Origin: an uncultured Clostridium sp. | Lineage (GTDB): Bacteria > Bacillota > Clostridia > TANB77 > CAG-508 | Length of the DNA: 8,382 nt | Direction: 5' to 3' | NCBI GenBank assembly: GCA_946495905.1 | Contig: CAMMEP010000058.1 | Location: 1-8,382 of the forward strand | Shown: positions 5,484-8,382 of the stretch, piece by piece | How positions within the stretch are numbered: position 1 is the stretch's first letter | How the letters are laid out: every line of letters begins with the position of its first letter | The notes under the pieces: generated by a model | Database searches by the model: none | The model's input: the letters and a program-made list of their open reading frames with translations, nothing else | What the model was told of the DNA's origin: nothing | Made by a program: the position numbers and the translations under genes

Positions 5484-6578
5484 TCATAATTCATTTATTT
5501 GGCTTTCATCTTTACTTGCATTATCTAAATATTCTTCAAGCTTTTTTAATACCCCTTCCAATGCTGTTCCTTTATAGTATGTAGCAATAACAATGTTTAT
5601 TTTTGGTTTTGCAATTACATCTTCTGCATCTTCAAATTCTACATCTACTGGCTCTACTTCTATTGCTTCTACTTGATTTTTAATTTGTTCCATAAAACCT
5701 GCTACTGCTTGTTTTTCTATTCCAGAAAATACAATGGCAAACTTTGGTCCCATATATCTTACAAAAAGATATTCACTAGAAAGGTTACTTCTTACTACTT
5801 CACAAACTTTTGTTATAATTTTGTCTCCCGTTTTTCTGCTAATATCTTCATTTATTTCTTCTAAGTTAGTTATTCGGAATAAACAAACAGTTGAAGTAGT
5901 ATACTTATCTATTGTTTTTCTTCCTTCTCCAAATAAGTACTCGGATGTTTTTAATTCGCTATATAAATCGTCTCTTACCATGCTTTCTATAATTTTTTGA
6001 TTTTCCACTGTTTGTAAAATGGCAACAATATTATTCCTTATTACTTCTAATATAGTGGTATCTATGTTATCAAATTCATGTGGTTTGCTACCTTCTAATA
6101 ACCAATAACCAATATATACATTATCAATATATAAAGGGAAAAACATAGCACATTTTGCTCTTGCGAATTCCATTTTTTGATATGGTAATCTTTCATTTTC
6201 AGTTTCAACCGTTACATACTTGGGTACAGAAGTTTGAATGCTTTCTTTAAAAATATCCTCTGATTGTAAATTGCTTAATGCTTCCCAGTGCTTCTCATCT
6301 ACATTAGAAGCTTTTACCACGTATTTGGTTCCATCATATACTACTATTGTAGAATATTTGATTTGATATCTTTCAATAATAATATTGTTTATCTGGTTTA
6401 TCTTCTCCTCTACACTAGCAGATTTGCTTATGGTGTCCATAAAATCCTGTAAGATATTTAGATTTGTGATTTTTTGGTTAAGATTATTGAAATTCTGTAT
6501 TTTTTTATGTATGGACATATTGTATGCCATTAGTAATATTATAATAATTACAAGTATTAATATTACTGCTATTATCAA
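5484..6578 (-). CDS. Membrane-anchored GAF and degenerate GGDEF domain protein
   Basis: A 364-residue protein with an N-terminal membrane anchor (1-19, almost all Ile/Leu/Val), a short coiled linker (20-45), a GAF-like sensory domain (about 45-195, with YSTIVVYDGTKYVV and CAMFFPLYIDNVYIGYWLLE), and a GGDEF-fold domain (about 203-350). The GGDEF signature is replaced by MGPKF (276-280) in the context RYMGPKFAIVFSG. The usual DxLTGLxNR entry motif appears as DDLYSELKTSEYLFGEGRK. It is therefore probably not a diguanylate cyclase but a ligand-binding or interaction domain. The start is TTG (6578-6576), supported by GAGGTGAT seven bases upstream; the next in-frame ATG would delete the anchor. It lies 28 bases after the AT-hook ATPase gene and just before ireB. 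Confidence 0.82.
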   Translation of the reverse strand: MIIAVILILVIIIILLMAYNMSIHKKIQNFNNLNQKITNLNILQDFMDTISKSASVEEKINQINNIIIERYQIKYSTIVVYDGTKYVVKASNVDEKHWEALSNLQSEDIFKESIQTSVPKYVTVETENERLPYQKMEFARAKCAMFFPLYIDNVYIGYWLLEGSKPHEFDNIDTTILEVIRNNIVAILQTVENQKIIESMVRDDLYSELKTSEYLFGEGRKTIDKYTTSTVCLFRITNLEEINEDISRKTGDKIITKVCEVVRSNLSSEYLFVRYMGPKFAIVFSGIEKQAVAGFMEQIKNQVEAIEVEPVDVEFEDAEDVIAKPKINIVIATYYKGTALEGVLKKLEEYLDNASKDESQINEL

Positions 6579-6583
6579 AAGAT

Positions 6584-6591
6584 ATCACCTC
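6584..6591 (-). promoter_or_regulatory. Shine-Dalgarno site fixing the TTG start of the GAF-GGDEF gene
   Basis: GAGGTGAT on the minus strand (6591-6584), five bases before the TTG codon at 6578 (seven if counted from AGGTG). No ATG or GTG in the same frame is closer, so this site decides the unusual start codon and keeps the membrane helix in the protein. Confidence 0.7.
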
Positions 6592-6606
6592 TTTTATTTC
6601 CTTTTT

Positions 6607-8382
6607 TTAGTATCGACTTTTCATTTTATTTAATGTTTCGTTCATATTACTTGAAAAATTGTTAGTATTTTGATTGTATGTATTAAACTTATTTGCTGGT
6701 TTATCATTGTTTAGTAGTGGATATAGCATATTTGCTAATTTTTCTAAACTTGCAATAAAATTCTTTGGATAGCCTTTTGTTGAAATCTCGCAATTTACTA
6801 AGCCATCTAAGTATTTGGAATATGCTTCTTGATCAAATGGTATAGAACAATATTTTACATTATCTTTATCAAAAAGCTCAGTCATATATGACATAGAAGG
6901 ATCATTATAAGAAGACATTCCTCCTATTATAATTCTTTCTGATATACTTCTTACTCGTAAAACCTTATTAAGTACAATTCTTAATTTATTAGGGTCTAAA
7001 ATTTTTTTCGATTTAAGGTTTCTTAAGAAAGCAGTTAATGGTTGTATGGTTAATATATCAAAACTTTGTACTAAATAGATTTCTTGTGCTAAATCAAAAT
7101 AAGCATAATTTGTTTCATAGTCACAATCCATTAGTATTAAAGAATAGTTTTGTGTTAAGGTTGTTAGTATGTTTTTATAATCATTAAAATCTTGTGTTCT
7201 ATCTGGTAAGCTTGTAAATACTGTTAAATTCTTATTTACTTCAATTCCCTTATTAATTCCATTTTGCAAGTTTCCAATACACTCATATGCTGTTTTTCTT
7301 AATGTTTCGTCATTTTGCGTATAAATATAGTATGCATTTTTATTTTGGGTTAAATCTAAAATTGCAGTTTTAATTCCTCTTTTGGATAAAATTTCTGCCA
7401 TGCTATTTACCAAAAAGGAGGTTCCATTTTTAGAAGTTCCAACAAAAGCAACTAATTTATTTGACATACTAAGAAGATTCTTAAAATTAGCCTCCTCGTA
7501 AGGATTGTATTGGTTTGTTGTTTCTATTTCTCTAGCAGAATTGGCTCCATAAGAATTTTGTTGATAAGAAGTCTCTCTTGAGTAGTCATACGAATTATTT
7601 GTTTGAGTACTTCCATAAGAATTTTGCATATTATTCATTGTATTAAAATTGTTAGATGAGTTAGAATATGAGTCATAGCTTTGTGCTACATTGCTTTCCT
7701 CTTCATCTCCTAAGTCAAATAAATTTACTTCTTCTGGTTCTTGTTGTACTTGTGGTGTATTATTATCTTCTTCTAATCCTGGTAGAATAAGTCCGCCATT
7801 TTCTTCTTGTTCATTTTCCACTCCTAAATTAAATAGATCTACTGCTTCTTCTTCTCTAACATTCTTTTCAGGAGTTTCTACTTTTTCAGCTACATCTATT
7901 TTTCTTGGTCTTCCTCTTTTTCTTTTTGGTTGTTCTTCTATTGTAGCATTTTCCACATTGTCTTGCACCTTTTTTGGTCTTCCCCTTTTTCTTTTTGGTG
8001 CTTCTTCTTTTTGCTCTGATATATCTGTTTCTAATGATTGTAATATATTTTCTATCTCTTCTTGGTCTAAATTTTCTTCTTTCTTTTCTTGTGGCTCTTG
8101 TTGTATTGTTTTTCTTTGTACTTCTGGTTGTATGTTTGTATTTACCTCTGTCCTTGTATCTGATATTGGCTTTTGCATTTGTGGTGCTGGTGTTGTTTGA
8201 GTATACCTTTTTGCTTCATTATTCATAGCTGTATCTGCTTCTGGCCTTTTAAGTCCTGCAACAGATGGAATAACAACAGAACCTTTAATTTCGGACTTTC
8301 CTATATTTTTTTCTATAATTTCTAATTTATTAGCATCATTTTTCTTCTTTTCTTTCTTTTTGTCATGATACTCTTTGTTTGG
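6607..8382 (-). CDS. AT-hook protein with degenerate ParA/MinD-like ATPase domain (5' partial)
   Basis: The frame is open without a stop through the window edge, 52 codons above the ATG at 8226. That ATG has no clear ribosome site, so the true start lies outside. Residues below are counted from 8226. The upstream part has a lysine-rich stretch, then IGKSEIKGSVVIPSVAGLKR. Residues 1-125 are acidic and Gln-rich, with two AT-hooks, KRKRGRPKK (78-86) and KRKRGRPRK (101-109). Two repeated motifs follow, VDLFNLG (129-135) and VNLFDLG (167-173), then an Asn/Ser/Tyr-rich low-complexity linker (180-245). From 256 to 505 comes a ParA/MinD/CpaE-like fold: P-loop-like FVGTSKNGTSFLV (261-273), AILDLTQNKN (288-297), Walker B-like LILMDCDYE (363-371) and RIVLNKV (416-422). 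The GK[ST] lysine is Thr, so ATP hydrolysis is doubtful. The tail is Asn-rich. The GAF-GGDEF gene follows after 28 bases. Confidence 0.75.
   Translation of the reverse strand, partial: PNKEYHDKKKEKKKNDANKLEIIEKNIGKSEIKGSVVIPSVAGLKRPEADTAMNNEAKRYTQTTPAPQMQKPISDTRTEVNTNIQPEVQRKTIQQEPQEKKEENLDQEEIENILQSLETDISEQKEEAPKRKRGRPKKVQDNVENATIEEQPKRKRGRPRKIDVAEKVETPEKNVREEEAVDLFNLGVENEQEENGGLILPGLEEDNNTPQVQQEPEEVNLFDLGDEEESNVAQSYDSYSNSSNNFNTMNNMQNSYGSTQTNNSYDYSRETSYQQNSYGANSAREIETTNQYNPYEEANFKNLLSMSNKLVAFVGTSKNGTSFLVNSMAEILSKRGIKTAILDLTQNKNAYYIYTQNDETLRKTAYECIGNLQNGINKGIEVNKNLTVFTSLPDRTQDFNDYKNILTTLTQNYSLILMDCDYETNYAYFDLAQEIYLVQSFDILTIQPLTAFLRNLKSKKILDPNKLRIVLNKVLRVRSISERIIIGGMSSYNDPSMSYMTELFDKDNVKYCSIPFDQEAYSKYLDGLVNCEISTKGYPKNFIASLEKLANMLYPLLNNDKPANKFNTYNQNTNNFSSNMNETLNKMKSRY
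7900..7995 (-). repeat. DNA repeat encoding the two AT-hooks
   Basis: The 27-base stretches at 7995-7969 and 7926-7900 encode KRKRGRPKK and KRKRGRPRK and are nearly identical at the DNA level. They are each preceded by a similar glutamate and proline context (EEAP, EEQP). Their 69-base spacing (23 codons) is consistent with an internal duplication of a hook plus linker unit. Confidence 0.55.

Noticed and set aside
5494..5494. ATG at 5494 as the start of ireB
   Set aside because: No ribosome site, overlap with the upstream gene, and 15 extra residues compared with where family members begin; 5449 fits better.
8226..8226. ATG at 8226 as the start of the AT-hook protein
   Set aside because: No clear Shine-Dalgarno, and the same frame stays open with protein-like sequence for all 52 codons to the window edge.
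7691..8228. Two long plus-strand frames opposite the AT-hook gene
   Set aside because: They are Ser/Cys/Phe/Leu-rich mirror translations of the Gln/Glu/Lys codons on the coding strand, with no ribosome sites or family features.

Overview
The window is very AT-rich. Its gene content points to a low-GC member of the Bacillota, most likely a Clostridia-type organism: ireB, ruvX and a DUF1292 gene in a row, rbgA next to mrnC, AAGGAG-type ribosome binding sites, consensus sigma-A promoters and tRNA genes with encoded CCA. I cannot assign a genus. It looks like chromosome, with no transposase, integrase, CRISPR array or phage structural gene.

Layout. (1) Positions 1-720 (+) hold an unrecognised protein whose frame appears broken near position 60. 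A hairpin terminator follows at 747-773. (2) Positions 793-1268 are a small tRNA locus. A structurally odd tRNA-Gly(UCC) is on the minus strand. Divergently from it, a perfect consensus promoter drives a second tRNA-Gly(UCC) and a tRNA-Glu(CUC), ending in a terminator shared with the next operon. (3) Positions 1267-3457 (-) form one operon: SAM methyltransferase, rbgA (GTPase for 50S assembly), mrnC (Mini-RNase III, 23S rRNA maturation) and a 44-codon remnant of a YgjV-like membrane protein not separately visible as a long ORF. (4) Positions 3672-4145 (-) are a monocistronic four-helix membrane protein of unknown function, set between AT-rich palindromes that share sequence words. (5) Positions 4266-8382 (-) run as one block: a partial ParA/MinD-like protein with two AT-hooks, a membrane GAF plus degenerate GGDEF protein, ireB, ruvX and DUF1292, closed by a terminator at 4235-4261.

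How it fits together. Two of the operons serve RNA and ribosome or general housekeeping: RbgA with MrnC, and RuvX with its usual partners. The most unusual part is the right end. A ParA/MinD-fold protein that lacks the P-loop lysine and carries two AT-hooks sits directly upstream of a membrane-anchored GAF-GGDEF protein that lacks the GGDEF catalytic signature. Both sit directly upstream of IreB, which in Enterococcus is a target of the PASTA kinase IreK. Two degenerate nucleotide-binding proteins, one apparently DNA-binding and one in the membrane, suggest a non-enzymatic sensing or tethering module. That function is inference.

Several start sites were revised: ruvX at 5132, ireB at 5449, a TTG start for the GAF-GGDEF gene, and a start beyond the window for the AT-hook gene.
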